A stretch of 64,000 bases of DNA from Citrobacter europaeus (GTDB lineage Bacteria > Pseudomonadota > Gammaproteobacteria > Enterobacterales > Enterobacteriaceae). Below the pieces are notes generated by a model that was not told where the DNA came from, did no database searches, and was given only the letters and a program-made list of their open reading frames with translations. Numbering within the stretch: the first letter of the stretch is position 1; the number at the start of each line of letters is the position of its first letter. The position numbers and the translations under genes are program-made. Positions 32,900 through 44,300 of the stretch are shown piece after piece. Location: the NCBI GenBank assembly GCA_020099315.1, contig CP083650.1, positions 3,968,001-4,032,000 of the forward strand. Direction: 5' to 3'.

Positions 32900-34729
32900 C
32901 TACATCATGCCGTCATTAAATAATGCTGACAATCCGCTGCGACGTTCGGTGCGGGTGGCAATGGCGCCACTCAGTATCCGCTCATCGGCATACAGCGACA
33001 GACGGCGACGCGCGCGGGTAACGGCGGTATAGACCAGCTCGCGAGTAACCACGGGTGAATGCTGGCTGGGTAAAATCAACGCCGCGTGGTCAAACTCGGA
33101 TCCCTGCGATTTATGCACCGTCATCGCCCAGGTGGTTTCATGCTCAGGCAAGCGGCTGGGTTGCACCGATTTGATAGCACCGTCCGGCAGCGTAAACCAC
33201 ACCCTCAGGCCCTGTCCACGATCGAGGGCAATACCGATATCGCCGTTAAATAATCCCAGCGAACTGTCATTGCGCGCGATCATCACCGGCCTTCCCTCAT
33301 ACCAGCGGTTATGCGGTGAACGATGAATTTTACGTTTTTGCGCCATCACCTGCTCGATGCGTTCATTCAAACCGCCCACGCCAAACGGCCCTTCCCGCAG
33401 GGCACATAGCAGTTGATACTCATTGAAGGCCTGAATGACAGCATCCGGCTCGGCACCCTCGCGCAGTAAATCCAGATAGTGCCCATAGCCCGCTAACGCC
33501 TCATCCAGCATTGCGGCATAATCCTCGCTGCTGTGTAACGTGCGTTTTTCGATGTCGCTAAATCCCTGCTGGAAAACCGTTTTTATCGCAGCTTTGTCGC
33601 CGCGATTAATCGCTGCAGCCAACTGACCAATTCCGGAATCGCTGCCAAAACGGTAGCTCTTTTGCAGCAGGCACAGACTGTCGCGCAGAGCTGCCGCCTG
33701 AGTTCCCGGCCCTGCCGGAATAGCGCTTCCGGTCAGGCGACTGAGCTGGCGGGCGCGTTCCGGGGTAAACCCGTCACTGACGAAAGCACAGATATCCCCC
33801 AGCACTGCCCCCGCCTCGACAGAAGCGAGCTGGTCGCGATCGCCCAGAAAAATCACCCGCCCGTGCGGCGGCAGCGCATCGATAAGGCGCGACATCATCG
33901 GCAAATCGATCATCGAAGCTTCATCCACCACCAGCACATCCAGATGCAGCGGGTTTCCCGCATGATGACGCAGGCGCTGACTGCCAGGCTGAGCGCCTAA
34001 TAATCGATGCAGCGTACTCGCGTCATCGGGAATGCGTTTCTTTTGCTCATCGGTTAGCGGTAGCTCTCGCAGTGCCGCACCCAGCGAGGCGGTCAGGCGC
34101 GCTGCCGCCTTTCCCGTTGGCGCTGCCAGTCGAATACGACAGCGTTCACCGTCCGCCATCTGAATCAATGCCGCCAGCAGCCTCGCAACCGTTGTCGTTT
34201 TTCCGGTTCCCGGCCCGCCGGAGATCACCGATATACGACGGGTCAGCGCTACAGCAGCGGCCACTTTTTGCCAGTTAACTCCCTCTGATGGCGGAAACAG
34301 CGCCTCCAGCGTATGGGTCAGGCGTTGTTCGTCCACCTCAATGGCGTGGTTTACCTCACTGAAAAAGCGCGCCACCGCGCGTTCGTTATGCCACATCCGG
34401 TTCAGGTACAGGCGATCGCCATACAGCACCAGCGGCGTGGGTTGATCGCCACGGCTTACCGCCCCGGAAGCCAGCAGGCAGTCCGCCCAGTTCTCAGGCT
34501 CTCCCGCTTCAGCGAGCCAGCCGCTTAACAGAGGATGCGCGTCCTCACTCAGGGATAACCGTGAAAGCGGTAAGCAGACGTGTCCTTCACCTGCTTCGCG
34601 GCTGAGCAACGCCGCAGCCAGCGCAACGGCAGGGTTATCATTTCCGGCAACCGCCAGCGCAAACTGAGCATCCAGAGGCCTGAGCTGCTTTTGCTCAACG
34701 GCTTCCAGTAATCGTTTCTGGATTGTCAT
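32900..34729 (-). CDS. recD: Exonuclease V (RecBCD) alpha subunit RecD
   Basis: A 609-residue superfamily 1B 5'-3' helicase, the fast motor of RecBCD. Walker A GGPGTGKTT is at 171-179, Walker B at LVVDEASMIDL, and the C-terminal VHKSQGSEFDHAALILP and YTAVTRARRRL are motifs V-VI. The start ATGA overlaps the recB stop by 4 bases, showing translational coupling. E. coli RecD is 608 residues. Confidence 0.97.
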   Translation of the reverse strand: MTIQKRLLEAVEQKQLRPLDAQFALAVAGNDNPAVALAAALLSREAGEGHVCLPLSRLSLSEDAHPLLSGWLAEAGEPENWADCLLASGAVSRGDQPTPLVLYGDRLYLNRMWHNERAVARFFSEVNHAIEVDEQRLTHTLEALFPPSEGVNWQKVAAAVALTRRISVISGGPGTGKTTTVARLLAALIQMADGERCRIRLAAPTGKAAARLTASLGAALRELPLTDEQKKRIPDDASTLHRLLGAQPGSQRLRHHAGNPLHLDVLVVDEASMIDLPMMSRLIDALPPHGRVIFLGDRDQLASVEAGAVLGDICAFVSDGFTPERARQLSRLTGSAIPAGPGTQAAALRDSLCLLQKSYRFGSDSGIGQLAAAINRGDKAAIKTVFQQGFSDIEKRTLHSSEDYAAMLDEALAGYGHYLDLLREGAEPDAVIQAFNEYQLLCALREGPFGVGGLNERIEQVMAQKRKIHRSPHNRWYEGRPVMIARNDSSLGLFNGDIGIALDRGQGLRVWFTLPDGAIKSVQPSRLPEHETTWAMTVHKSQGSEFDHAALILPSQHSPVVTRELVYTAVTRARRRLSLYADERILSGAIATRTERRSGLSALFNDGMM

Positions 34730-37700
34730 GACATCTCCTCCAGCAGCGCACCAGCAAACAACTCATCCATCAAGGCGATCAACTCCCCGTCAGGTCGGGT
34801 CGCGTAAATTCCCTGCTGCGGATTCTCACTGTCAACGCCACGCAGGAAGAGATAAATAACGCCGCCAAAATGGCGTTCATAATCATAATCAGCAATGCGA
34901 TGGCGCAAGTAGCGATGCAGCGCCAGGGTATAAAGTTGATACTGCAGGTCGTAGCGATGCGCCTGCATGGCAGAGGCCATCGCCTGCTGCGTATAGGCTG
35001 AGCTGTCTTCGCCCAGCCAGTTCGATTTGTAATCGAGCAGGTAATAACGCCCCTGGTGGCGGAATACCAGGTCAATAAACCCTTTCAGCATGCCACGCAC
35101 CTGCATAAATTCCAGCGCAGGGCACCCCGCCGAGAGCGGATCGTACTGACGAATCAACGCATCAAGTTGGTTGGCCATCAGCGGCTGCGAAATCGGCAGA
35201 TAAAACTCCATCTCCACCTGTTTTTCACGCGCGGAAAGATGGCTCAAACTCACGCCCGTCTCGTTGAGAGGCGCTTGCAAAATGGCGTCCAGCCATTCGG
35301 TCAAAACCGGCGTCCAGTGCGCGTCATAACCCCCCAACGCTAGTTGCTCTTCGACCCAATGCGGATCCACCGGTTGCGTAAAATCGAGATCTTCAAACAG
35401 GCTATGCAAGAACGTACCCGGCGAAGCGCCGCGCGGGAACTGATGCGGTGTAAGTCCTGACTCTTCAATAACCTCACCGACGCCTGCGGCATCGATATCG
35501 AGTCGCGGGATCAGATCCTGCGCGATACCATGTCCCCGCTGTTGCAGACCGGAATAACTGGTCACTCGCCAGCTATCGCCGGGCGTACGCCGCAGTATTT
35601 TCGCACTCAGTTCGCTGCTAACAGCCTGCGTAACCTGCCAGGGTTCACCGTCAGACTGCGCAGGCGTCTGGCAGGCAATATCGTCGCTACATAGCGCTTC
35701 AATCGCGCCACGCAGGCCCGCAGCATCCATCGGCTCGCCTTTTTGCAACAGGCGGCCAAGGGCACTCTGATGCACATCGGTATCCCCTTTTTTATCGCCC
35801 CGGCGTCGCACCAACGGCGCAACGCCAAGGCTGCAGTGCCATACCGAACGGGTTAACGCGACATAAAGCAAACGCAGATCTTCCGCAAGGCGTTCCGCTT
35901 CGGCCAGCTCAACGCTCTCCTCGGCATCGCTGAGATCCAGCACAGCTTCAAAAGAGCTGCGATCGTGGTAGAAAGCCTGATCCTGGACACGGAAATTGGT
36001 GATAAACGGCAGCCAAACCAGCGGATACTCCAGCCCTTTCGATTTATGGATGGTGACGATTTTGACCAGATGCTTGTCGCTTTCCAGCCTGAGCTGCTGG
36101 CTGGACGCGTTGCTGTCGGGTTCAAGAATATGCTGGGATAACCAGCGCACCAGCGCATGCTCACTTTCCAGTTGTGACCCCGCTTCCTGCAACAGTTCGC
36201 TGATGTGTAGAATGTCTGTCAGGCGGCGTTCGCCCCCCGCCGTCGCCAGCAGGTTTTCCGCAATCTGGCGGGCTGCCATCAGCGCGCGCAGCATCGGCAT
36301 CACGCCGCGTTTATGCCAGATCTGACGATAGCCATCGAACTCTTCGACCACCGCATCCCAGGCATTTTCGTCGTTATTTAACGCTTCAAGATCCTGCGCA
36401 TTCAGCCCCATCATCGAGGTCGCCAGCGCGCTACGCAGCGTATTCTCACGCTCCGGCGTCATCACCGCCTGCAGCACCCACAGCAACTCCTGCGCCTCCA
36501 GCGTTTCAAATACGCTGTCACGGTTAGAGAGGTAGACGGAGGGAATGGCCAGTTGGGTCAGCGCATCACGGACCAGCGCCGCTTCCTGGCGGCTACGAAC
36601 CAATACGCTGATGTCCGACGCGCGTACCGGACTGGATGTTTTACCACTGACCAGTTGCGCAGCACCAGAATGTCCGGCCTTAAGCCAGTCGCGAATTTGC
36701 GTGGCGCACACCTGGGCCATGTAGTTCTGATAGTCGCCCACGCCACAGCTTTCCCCTTCCATCAGCCACATACTCATAGCGGGCTGCGTTTCACCGTGTA
36801 AAACAAACTGAAGCGCCTGGTTTTTTTCTGCAGATTTTACCGGGCTGAAGGGGATTTCGCGGAACATAAAGGCGTCGTCCATCTGGCTGAAAAGCGTATT
36901 CACGCTATTGACCATGCCAGGGGCCGAACGCCAGTTGGTATCGAGCGTATAGTGTGCGCTGACTTCGCTGCGCGCCTTCATATAGGTGAAGATATCCGCG
37001 CCGCGAAACGCGTAAATCGCCTGTTTCGGATCGCCAATCAGCAGCAGTGCAGTATCCGGCTGATGCTGCCAGATCCGGCGAAAAATACGGTACTGCTGCG
37101 GATCGGTATCCTGAAATTCATCGATCATCGCGACCGGAAAACGGGTACGAATCGCCGTCGCCAGCGCATCGCCGCTTTCACTGCGCAACGCCGCATCCAG
37201 ACGGCTGAGCATATCGTCAAAACCCAGCTCACCGCGGCGTCGTTTCTCTTCGGCAACCGCCGTGCGGATCTCCGCCAGCGCCCGGGTGATCACCAGATCC
37301 CGCAGGGTTAACGGTTCGCTAAGCAGTTCATCAATAGCAACAAACAGCGGGTGCTGAGGAGTTATCCCGCCCGCTTTAGTGCGCTCTTCCAGAAAACGCT
37401 GTGAGAATTTCTCCAGCGCGTCAGGAAGCTGGTAACTTTGAGTTTCTTCCTGCGCCCACGCGCTGATCTTTTCGATCCACTTCCCCTGGTTACCGCGATT
37501 AAATTTACGCCGATCGATCCCGGAGGCTTCCAACAGGCCGTCCAGCTCATCAACGCAATCACGCCACTGCCGCTTGATTTGATTAATGCGCGCGAGAATT
37601 TGTTCGTGCCGGGAGGCCAGCGTTTCGTCATCGGACGGCGGAGCCTTGATAACTGGCGCTTCCCCCTGCAGATAGCGATCGATATCCCTCAGCAGCGCCT

Positions 37701-38271
37701 GCGGTCCTTTCCACGTTTCAAAAATCACCTGCGCAATGTCGCGGGGCAGCGGGTAGCAGTGTCGACGCCAGAAGTCCGCACAGGCCTGATAGCGCAGCAG
37801 CGATTCATCTTCTATCAGTTGCTGTTCGAACAGCATGCCTGATTCAAAGGCGTTGAGACTGAGCATACGCTGACAAAAACCGTGGATGGTAAACACTGCC
37901 GCTTCATCCATCTGTCTTTCAGCCAGTAACAGCCACTGAGCGGCCTGTTTTTTATCGGCGATTTCATCTAACAAACGGGCGTATAGCGGGTTGTCGGTGG
38001 TTTCACGCAGGCAGGCAATTCGCAGTTCATGAATGTTGCTACGAATTCGACCGCGCAGCTCTTCGGTGGCCGCCTCGGTGAAGGTGACCACCAGCAGTTC
38101 TTCGACGGTCAGAGGACGAGGAAAGGCGGCAGCGCCGCCCAGTCCAAGCAGTAAACGTAAATACAGAGCGGCGATGGTAAAGGTTTTACCGGTGCCCGCA
38201 GAGGCTTCAATCAGGCGCTCGCCCGTCAGGGGCAAGCGCAGTGGATCAAGGGACTCAGCGGCATCATTCAT
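34726..38271 (-). CDS. recB: Exonuclease V (RecBCD) beta subunit RecB
   Basis: A 1181-residue helicase-nuclease. UvrD-type Walker A EASAGTGKT is at 22-30, motif II at AMIDEFQDTD, and motif V-VI at TIHKSKGLEYPLVWLP and LRLLYVALTRS. The C-terminal RecB nuclease domain has LKGFIDLVFRHQGRYYLLDYKSNWLG with the catalytic D and K. I chose ATG at 38271, overlapping the ptrA stop by 8 bases; a GTG three codons earlier is the alternative. It processes double-strand ends with RecC and RecD up to Chi sites. Confidence 0.97.
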   Translation of the reverse strand: MNDAAESLDPLRLPLTGERLIEASAGTGKTFTIAALYLRLLLGLGGAAAFPRPLTVEELLVVTFTEAATEELRGRIRSNIHELRIACLRETTDNPLYARLLDEIADKKQAAQWLLLAERQMDEAAVFTIHGFCQRMLSLNAFESGMLFEQQLIEDESLLRYQACADFWRRHCYPLPRDIAQVIFETWKGPQALLRDIDRYLQGEAPVIKAPPSDDETLASRHEQILARINQIKRQWRDCVDELDGLLEASGIDRRKFNRGNQGKWIEKISAWAQEETQSYQLPDALEKFSQRFLEERTKAGGITPQHPLFVAIDELLSEPLTLRDLVITRALAEIRTAVAEEKRRRGELGFDDMLSRLDAALRSESGDALATAIRTRFPVAMIDEFQDTDPQQYRIFRRIWQHQPDTALLLIGDPKQAIYAFRGADIFTYMKARSEVSAHYTLDTNWRSAPGMVNSVNTLFSQMDDAFMFREIPFSPVKSAEKNQALQFVLHGETQPAMSMWLMEGESCGVGDYQNYMAQVCATQIRDWLKAGHSGAAQLVSGKTSSPVRASDISVLVRSRQEAALVRDALTQLAIPSVYLSNRDSVFETLEAQELLWVLQAVMTPERENTLRSALATSMMGLNAQDLEALNNDENAWDAVVEEFDGYRQIWHKRGVMPMLRALMAARQIAENLLATAGGERRLTDILHISELLQEAGSQLESEHALVRWLSQHILEPDSNASSQQLRLESDKHLVKIVTIHKSKGLEYPLVWLPFITNFRVQDQAFYHDRSSFEAVLDLSDAEESVELAEAERLAEDLRLLYVALTRSVWHCSLGVAPLVRRRGDKKGDTDVHQSALGRLLQKGEPMDAAGLRGAIEALCSDDIACQTPAQSDGEPWQVTQAVSSELSAKILRRTPGDSWRVTSYSGLQQRGHGIAQDLIPRLDIDAAGVGEVIEESGLTPHQFPRGASPGTFLHSLFEDLDFTQPVDPHWVEEQLALGGYDAHWTPVLTEWLDAILQAPLNETGVSLSHLSAREKQVEMEFYLPISQPLMANQLDALIRQYDPLSAGCPALEFMQVRGMLKGFIDLVFRHQGRYYLLDYKSNWLGEDSSAYTQQAMASAMQAHRYDLQYQLYTLALHRYLRHRIADYDYERHFGGVIYLFLRGVDSENPQQGIYATRPDGELIALMDELFAGALLEEMS

Positions 38272-41152
38272 TCTTATCACTCATCAGGGGTAAGGTTTGC
38301 TGCAACGCGCTGACGGTCTGCCACACTTTCCAGCCTTCCGGGTGCACATATTCTGCTTTCCCGTTCTGACTGCCGGAAACCTGTGACAGTATCGCCATGC
38401 CTTGCGGCTCAACCACCGCCTGATGGAAGAAATCGGCAAGTTTTTGCGGCGTCAGCAGTTTAATCTGAGCCACTATTTTATCACGTGAATCGAAGCGCAT
38501 ATTACCGCGATCAAAATCTTTGCTTAACTGCGAGGCTTCAGCCCCCAGCGTTTGCGGCGCCTGCAGCATTTGCGCAATAATCGCCTGCTGAATTTGCGCA
38601 AACTCTTCAGGTTTCATCGCCCGCAGCTTCGCTTCCGCCGTCGGGAAGAACGCTTTATAACGCTCCCAGAGGTAAGACGGCTGCTTATCGCTGCTTTGCA
38701 GCAGGAACCCCATTCCCCACTGACGGCCAACGCTCATTGGGAATGCAAATACGGCGTAGCCTAACTGTTCTTCAGTACGCAGTTGATTGTAGAACCACGG
38801 CTGAACAATCTGCCCTAACATGGCGCTGTAGGCTGAACTGGCGTATTCATCGTATCCGGTTGGCACAAATACGGCCGCCAGCGCAGAATCCGTGCTGCTA
38901 CCTGCTTTTTCAAAGATAACGGACTGCTTCTTGTCCACCACCACATCTTTATTGCGACACCACTGTGACCCGTTAGCGCCAAGCTGTTGCTGGATATCCC
39001 GCGCCATGGTTGTCGCCTGAGCTGCGCTCATATTACCAATTACCAGGAATTCAGGCCGCGCACCGGTTTTTAAGGCGTCGCGGTAGGTCATCACCTCTTT
39101 CAGGGTGATAGAAGGCAGCAGCTTACGGCGTTCATCACGTGAGAAATACGGTACCTGAGAAAGCATCTGCACCGGCATAATGGCCTGATCGTAGGCTTTC
39201 CCCTTCTCTGCGGAATCCATCATCTGCGCATACCACGATTTTGCCTGTTCCAGCTGTTCATCCGTTGAGGTGTAGCTGAAATAGCCGCTCAGCAGCGCCT
39301 GAAAAAGCTGCGGCAGACGTTGGGTGTAGCCGTTGGCGTTAAGCATCAACCCATTGTTAGCATTGGTTGAGAAACCAATTCCACCTACCGACGCCTGGTT
39401 GCTTAACTGATCGAGCGCAATCCCCGCCAGGTAATCGTTAAGTGCGAATAAAACCTGGTTGCGCGCGCTGTCCATGGCTTTCGGGTTACGCAGGATCGCG
39501 CTAACGTCAGCCTTCGGCTCACTGGCAAAATACTGGCTCGGCGCATACACCACACGTAAATCCGGCTCATCAACAATCAGTTCCGGGTGGGCGTATTTTT
39601 TATCCGTTTTAATCAGTGTGAAATCATCCGGAATGTAGGGGTTTAACTCCGGTAAAGACAGCGCAATGCCCTGCGCTTTTTGCTGCCAGTCGGCAAAGGT
39701 TTTGTCGCTGATCTTATCCACCTGGTAAGGCGCATCGACAAAATACGCGGTTTTATTATGCGGTTCTTTCGCGCTGATATACCAGATACGCGCATTCTGC
39801 GGCGTCATCATTGCCAGGCGTTGCTCAACGGCTTTCGCATCGTACTGGTCAGCAATATTCACCGCATCCAGCGTATGTTCGACGGGAACACGGATCATGG
39901 TATCAGCCAACCATTCCACGTAGTCCATATCACGGGTGATGGAGGGATAACGGAAATCCAGATCCAGCACGTGCGCCAGCTCGTCAAAATAACGTTTATC
40001 GACGCCTTTCTCGCGTAACAAATTGAGGTAGCTAAAGATTGCCGCAACAACTTCATCGCGGTTCGCCAGCCCCTTGTCGGTTAACGTCGCGGAAATGGCT
40101 AACACGCCGCTGTTCCCGTTGACCACCGGATCGGAGTCTGCGCGAATACCTTCAACCAGGCCCTGCTTTTGCAGCCAGTCAGACAACGTGCCCGGGCTAC
40201 GATTGCCAATCAGGTAGGTCACCAGTTCATCGGTTTTACTGCGGAACTGCGCGCTGTTGTTATCGATACGAAACTCGACGCGCAGCACTTTACGCGGCAT
40301 TGCCGGAACATAGTGGATGATGACGCCCTTTTGCGCGTCGGTGACTACCGGTACGGTAATTTCAGGTTTTGCGATATTTCTGTTCGGTACGCGTCCAAAG
40401 GTGTCAGCCGCTATCCGCGCCAGCTCTGGCAGCGGTTTATTACTATAAATCACTGCCTTCATCAGGTTCGCGGAGTAGTACTTTTCATGAAAATTTTGTA
40501 ATGCCTGCACCACCGGGTTACCCGGTTTATCGCTTAATGTCTCGAGATTTCCGCCGGAGAAACGCGAGCCTGGGTGCGCCGGGTTGATGGTCTCAGCGCT
40601 CACCTGCGCCATACGCATCCCGTCTCGGGTACGCGCCAGCGTCAGCTCGGAGTTAACCGCGTTACGCTCACGGTCGGCATATTTTTTATCCAGTAACGGA
40701 TCGGCAATAGCGTCCGCCAGACGATCCACTGCCCCCACCAGCGCGTCGTTTTCGACTTCAAGATAGAAGGCCGTACGATAAGGTGCTGTGCTGGCATTGT
40801 GGCTGCCGCCATGCATTTTCAGGAATTCAGCCAGGCTGTCCGGCTGCGGGTATTTTTTCGAGCCCATCAGGCACATGTGTTCAAGATAATGCGCCAGCCC
40901 CTGATGATCGTCCGGATCTTCCAGCGAGCCCACGGGGACGACCAGTGCAGAAAGGGATTTCACGGCCTGAGGATCGGATACCAGCAGCACGACCATGCCA
41001 TTATCAAGGCGCACGGCCTGATACTGACGGGTGTCTTTATCGCTTTTACGGATGGTTTCAGCTAAAGGCTGCCAACCGGTATCTGCCTGACTTACGGGAA
41101 CCCAAAGGGCGACGAACAACAGTAATGCGCTGAACCAGGTGCTGCGGGGCAT
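38264..41152 (-). CDS. ptrA: Protease III (pitrilysin) PtrA
   Basis: A 962-residue periplasmic M16A zinc metallopeptidase. The signal peptide is cleaved near residue 23 (PVSQA-DTGW). The inverted zinc motif HYLEH is at 88-92, with the downstream glutamate in ERNAVNSELTLA. It degrades small peptides, including insulin in vitro. It lies between recC and recB, as in E. coli, with no role in RecBCD. recB overlaps its 3' end by 8 bases. Confidence 0.97.
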   Translation of the reverse strand: MPRSTWFSALLLFVALWVPVSQADTGWQPLAETIRKSDKDTRQYQAVRLDNGMVVLLVSDPQAVKSLSALVVPVGSLEDPDDHQGLAHYLEHMCLMGSKKYPQPDSLAEFLKMHGGSHNASTAPYRTAFYLEVENDALVGAVDRLADAIADPLLDKKYADRERNAVNSELTLARTRDGMRMAQVSAETINPAHPGSRFSGGNLETLSDKPGNPVVQALQNFHEKYYSANLMKAVIYSNKPLPELARIAADTFGRVPNRNIAKPEITVPVVTDAQKGVIIHYVPAMPRKVLRVEFRIDNNSAQFRSKTDELVTYLIGNRSPGTLSDWLQKQGLVEGIRADSDPVVNGNSGVLAISATLTDKGLANRDEVVAAIFSYLNLLREKGVDKRYFDELAHVLDLDFRYPSITRDMDYVEWLADTMIRVPVEHTLDAVNIADQYDAKAVEQRLAMMTPQNARIWYISAKEPHNKTAYFVDAPYQVDKISDKTFADWQQKAQGIALSLPELNPYIPDDFTLIKTDKKYAHPELIVDEPDLRVVYAPSQYFASEPKADVSAILRNPKAMDSARNQVLFALNDYLAGIALDQLSNQASVGGIGFSTNANNGLMLNANGYTQRLPQLFQALLSGYFSYTSTDEQLEQAKSWYAQMMDSAEKGKAYDQAIMPVQMLSQVPYFSRDERRKLLPSITLKEVMTYRDALKTGARPEFLVIGNMSAAQATTMARDIQQQLGANGSQWCRNKDVVVDKKQSVIFEKAGSSTDSALAAVFVPTGYDEYASSAYSAMLGQIVQPWFYNQLRTEEQLGYAVFAFPMSVGRQWGMGFLLQSSDKQPSYLWERYKAFFPTAEAKLRAMKPEEFAQIQQAIIAQMLQAPQTLGAEASQLSKDFDRGNMRFDSRDKIVAQIKLLTPQKLADFFHQAVVEPQGMAILSQVSGSQNGKAEYVHPEGWKVWQTVSALQQTLPLMSDKNE

Positions 41153-41331
41153 TCACAAACCTCATCATTAACGTATTCACCTGTTCACTGCAAAGCACGT
41201 ATGAATACGTGGTCTGAACAGGGCAAGACTCTGTGCTGAACGAGCCAGCATCTTCTCTTTATAAGAATCAGTCCGTGACAGAATGCGCATCATAGATGAA
41301 GCCATCGAGTTGCGCAATTTTTATACAATCA

Positions 41332-44300
41332 TCATGACTGATTAAAGCGAAAAATCGGTAACAGGTAGTGCTGAGACTGTAAAACAATGGTCTCCAGCGT
41401 ATCAGCATCCAGTTGTCGCCAAAGACGCTGATACCAGATGTCGTCGCCTTCACCTCGTACTATCATGTTGCCTTCATAGGCCTGCAGAAACTTACTGCGC
41501 GCTTTTTGCAACGTTGCATCGTCATCTAACATGGCATCATTTGCGGCGTCATAACAGGTTTTTATCCATGCACCGCCGCTTTCGGGCAACACCAGCAACG
41601 GTGACGACATGCCTTCCCGATACCCCTCAATGAGTTGCGACAGGTACAGTAACGCCTGTTCTGCATCCAGCGGCGGAAAACGCCATTCCCCGTCTTTACG
41701 CAGGAACAACCGGCTCTCTCCCATACCGCCACTGGCACAATAGACAAGATGTTCCAGCCAAAGTTGCACACCTTGCGCAATGCTTATCAAAGATGGGCGC
41801 CAGCGCAACAAACCGTCCTCTTGTACCTGCGGCAGCCAACCGGTGATTTGCACGCCGTTACAGTTAAGATCGATTTCCATGCTCTGACAGGGCTGGCGAC
41901 AGGCGATAATGCGTTCAGCCAGCGACTGCATCTCCTGACGCTGCGTATCCCACAGAATTTCGCCAAATGGCCCATAGGGTAGCGCGCCCGCCGCACGAAA
42001 ACGGCGGAACAGCCGTTCAGCATCGTTCTCTTCAACCAGCGTATTAAGCAATTGCTGATTAAGTTGATAGCGGGTTAATCCTTCAAGGGTGAAAGGTTCC
42101 GTATCGGGGATCTCACTCTCTTCAGAGCGGAAATTAACCCTCAAACGCATCTGGAAAAAGGCGCGTACCGGATGAGCCCAAAATCGCTGCAGCGTTTCCA
42201 GCGTCAGCGTTTCGGGTATCTCAAAGGGCAGAGGCTGTACAAAGTCCGAGTGCGCTTTTCCTGACAGACTCGCCGCAGGCAGCCATTCCCGGGCATAGCT
42301 TTGCTGTTCACCCGGTAGATAGTTTTGTGCATCAAAGGGCATACGGGTATGCAAACGGGTAACGTGCGCTTTTACCCGGGCCTCGCTTTGATCGCAGGTT
42401 AACGATTCATCGCCCGGCAGATAGTGGCTTTGCCCAATGTAGTCCATCAATTCCTGTACCAGAACCGACGGGAAGCGCTCGCTGTTGTCCTGAATGGATC
42501 GGCCAATGTAGCTGATATAGAGCGTTTGCTGTGCCGAAATCAATGCTTCGAGGAACAGATAGCGGTCATCATCGCGACGACTACGATCGCCCCGCATCGG
42601 TTTTTGGCTCATTAAATCAAAGCCCAGCGGCGCAAGCTGGCGCGGATAAACGCCATCGTTCATGCCCAGCAGGCACACCACCTTGAAAGGAATAGAACGC
42701 ATCGGCATCAGCGTACAAATGTTAACGGGCCCCGCCAGGAAGCGCTGGCTGATGCGCTCCTGGTCAAGACGCTGCGCCAGCTCATCACGTAACAGAGAGA
42801 GCGGTACGGCCTCGCCATACTCGGCTCCCAAACCTTCAGTGATAATGGCCTGCCACTGCTGTTCAATCAGCGTCAACGCCGCTTCGGTATCCGCGTCCGG
42901 CAGGAAGAAATCATTAAGCATGTCCCGGCAAACAGGTAGCCATTCTTCCAGCGGTCGTTCCTGCGCTAACCCTCTACGCCAAAGATTGAGCTGCATCAGC
43001 AACGAGGCCAGATGCCCTACCAGCTCGGCAATCAATCCGCTGGACTCATCGTAAGGCAATACCGATTGCCACTCGCCCTGCGCGCTTTCCATCGCGTAGC
43101 CGAGCAGCATACGCGTTAAACCAAATTGCCAGGTATGCTGACCTGTAGGCGGAAGCTCCAGCTCACGCACGTTATCGTCGTCAATTCCCCAGCGAATACC
43201 GGATTCATTGACCCATAAGCGAAGATAGCGCAGCCCCTCTTCATCAATATTGAAACGCGCCGCCAGCACGGGAACATCCAGTAACGCCAGGACATCCTCT
43301 GAGACAAAACGGCTATCCGGCAGCGACAGCAGGCTAATAAAGGCCTGTAAGACGGGATGAGACTGGCGCGCCCGACGGTCGGAAATTGCGTAAGGTAAGT
43401 AACGCTCGGCTGGCGCGCTGCCAAAGACCGACTGAATGAATGGACTGTAGCTGTCGATATCCGCCACCATCACGATAATATCGCGCGGCGTCAGCGTTGG
43501 ATCCGCTTCCAGCATTGCCAGCAAGCGGTCATGAAGAATTTCTACCTCGCGCTGTGGGCTATGGCAGACATGGAAAGTCACGCTGGTATCGTTCAGCTCA
43601 AGCCGGCGTTTATTGTCGCTCCGGGAATATTCTTCCAGCGTAACGCCCGCCACAGCATGACTTTCAAGCTCCAGAATATCCGATTGAATATTGTGCAAAA
43701 GATTGTCAGGCGTAATATCGACGAACGCATCCAGCTCCTGACTATTCTCTAGCTCTGAAAGCAGGTAAATGTAATCGCGCCCCAGTTTGCCCCATGAGGC
43801 CAGCATCGGGTTGCCCACATCCTGTTCGCCATCGCTATTAAATAATCCTTCAGCTTTCTGACTGTCACGAAACAACGGCAGATGGCGTTCTTCAAAGCTG
43901 TGCCGACGCTGACGCGCCATCAGCTTCGCCAGCCAGGCGGGATCTTTTATATCCCCCCAGTAGTAGCGACAAGGGTTGGTAAACAGCAGATGAATATCAA
44001 TGTGCTTACCCAGCGCCTGCAATGCCTGCAAATAAACCGGCGGCAGCGCCGAAATACCGCAAATAAAGACGCGAGAAGGCAGTCCCTGCGGGCACTCGGA
44101 CGCACTTTCCAGGGTCTGAATAAAACGTTGGTATAAATTGGCACGATGCCAGCGCGGCTGACCCAATTCCTCAGTGTATTCCACCAGCGCTTTCCACAAC
44201 GGGGCCTGCCAGGCCTGAGACTCGCCAAGTCCGTCAACCAGTCGCCCGGCTTCCCACTGGGTCAACCAGTCAGGGCGGTAGACTAAATACTGGTCAAAAA